The notes under the pieces were generated by a model. It was not told where the DNA came from. It saw only the letters and a list, made by a program, of their open reading frames with translations, and did no database searches. Shown in pieces: positions 32,923 through 33,004 of a stretch of 33,004 nucleotides of DNA. The translations under genes and the position numbers were made by a program. This DNA comes from an uncultured Treponema sp. (lineage in GTDB: Bacteria; Spirochaetota; Spirochaetia; Treponematales; Treponemataceae): contig CAMNGG010000339.1 of NCBI GenBank assembly GCA_946537975.1, positions 1-33,004 on the forward strand. The letters are read 5' to 3'. The stretch's first letter is position 1. The number at the start of each line of letters is the position of its first letter.

Positions 32923-33004
32923 AACCACCCGTCAAACGGGTGGTTTGCTCTTAGCCTATAAGGCTAAGGGTCTCAAGCCGAGACTTAAGTCCCACGCTTT
33001 CACT
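32923..33004. mobile_element. Hairpin array resembling an IS200/IS605 element end or omega-RNA scaffold, partial
   Basis: Three perfect hairpins follow one another: AACCACCCGT/ACGGGTGGTT (32923-32945), CTTAGCC/GGCTAAG (32950-32968) and GTCTC/GAGAC (32970-32984). They are followed by ACTTAAGTCCCACGCTTTCA at the window edge. On the minus strand this reads as a structured tail of the kind found beside tnpB genes in IS200/IS605-family elements. I recall similar sequences but cannot verify it here, and any transposase gene would be outside the window. The first hairpin plus TTT could also serve as a terminator on the plus strand. Confidence 0.45.

Noticed and set aside
1-33004. CRISPR arrays, tRNA or rRNA genes
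   Set aside because: I saw no regularly spaced direct repeats and no cloverleaf or rRNA-like sequence in reading both strands. A tRNAscan or CRISPR search would be decisive but cannot be run here.

Overview
The window is AT-rich bacterial DNA. It is dominated by one long minus-strand surface-polysaccharide locus (O-antigen or capsule type), about 27 kb from roughly 27.5 kb down to 0.6 kb. Wzx flippase, Wzy polymerase, a monotopic phosphoglycosyl transferase and many nucleotide-sugar enzymes point to undecaprenyl-linked, Wzx/Wzy-dependent polymer synthesis. My best guess for the host is a low-GC, Gram-negative-type, host-associated bacterium such as a Treponema-like spirochaete. That is inference from composition and gene style; no rRNA or housekeeping marker is present to prove it.

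Layout, read in the direction of transcription (right to left). 32.9-27.8 kb holds three unrecognised minus-strand genes: a TTG-started protein with signal peptide, membrane anchor and coiled coil; a 1222-residue helical giant with a C-terminal PD-(D/E)XK-like motif; and a 154-residue protein. The right edge (32.92-33.00 kb) carries three consecutive hairpins that look like the end of an IS200/IS605-type element or its guide RNA. A strong promoter (TTGTTT-17-TATAAT) at 27.7 kb starts the polysaccharide operon, with a palindrome at the start site and a leader of about 190 nt.

The operon encodes a DegT aminotransferase, Wzx, a 3-amino-3,6-dideoxyhexose cassette (fdtA/C/B-like), a GT-D glycosyltransferase, UDP-GlcA 4-epimerase and Ugd (UDP-GalA), a GT-B glycosyltransferase, rfbF/rfbG plus an RmlC-like epimerase (CDP-6-deoxyhexose), a nonsense-disrupted acyltransferase, a GT-B enzyme, Wzy, a GT2 enzyme, fnlA/fnlB/fnlC with an inserted NeuD/PglD-like acetyltransferase (UDP-L-FucNAc), a WbuB-like GT4, an SDR enzyme and the initiating phosphoglycosyl transferase.

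4.66-1.83 kb is a small accessory island of toxin-antitoxin type. It holds a small membrane protein, HicB with a truncated HicA remnant, a plus-strand DUF3606 protein, an unknown protein with a divergent promoter, and a Panacea (SocA/DUF4065) antitoxin followed by a small PemK/MazF-like putative toxin. Beyond it, at higher GC, lie a PglF-like 4,6-dehydratase and the start of an aldose 1-epimerase-family gene that runs off the window.

Together the sugar genes could supply UDP-L-FucNAc, UDP-GalA, dTDP-3-acylamino-3,6-dideoxyhexose, a CDP-6-deoxyhexose and possibly a 4-amino sugar. dTDP-glucose synthesis (rmlA/rmlB) and chain-length/export genes are not in the window. There is no gene-free stretch over 300 bases; the longest, 27511-27802, is described as promoter and leader.
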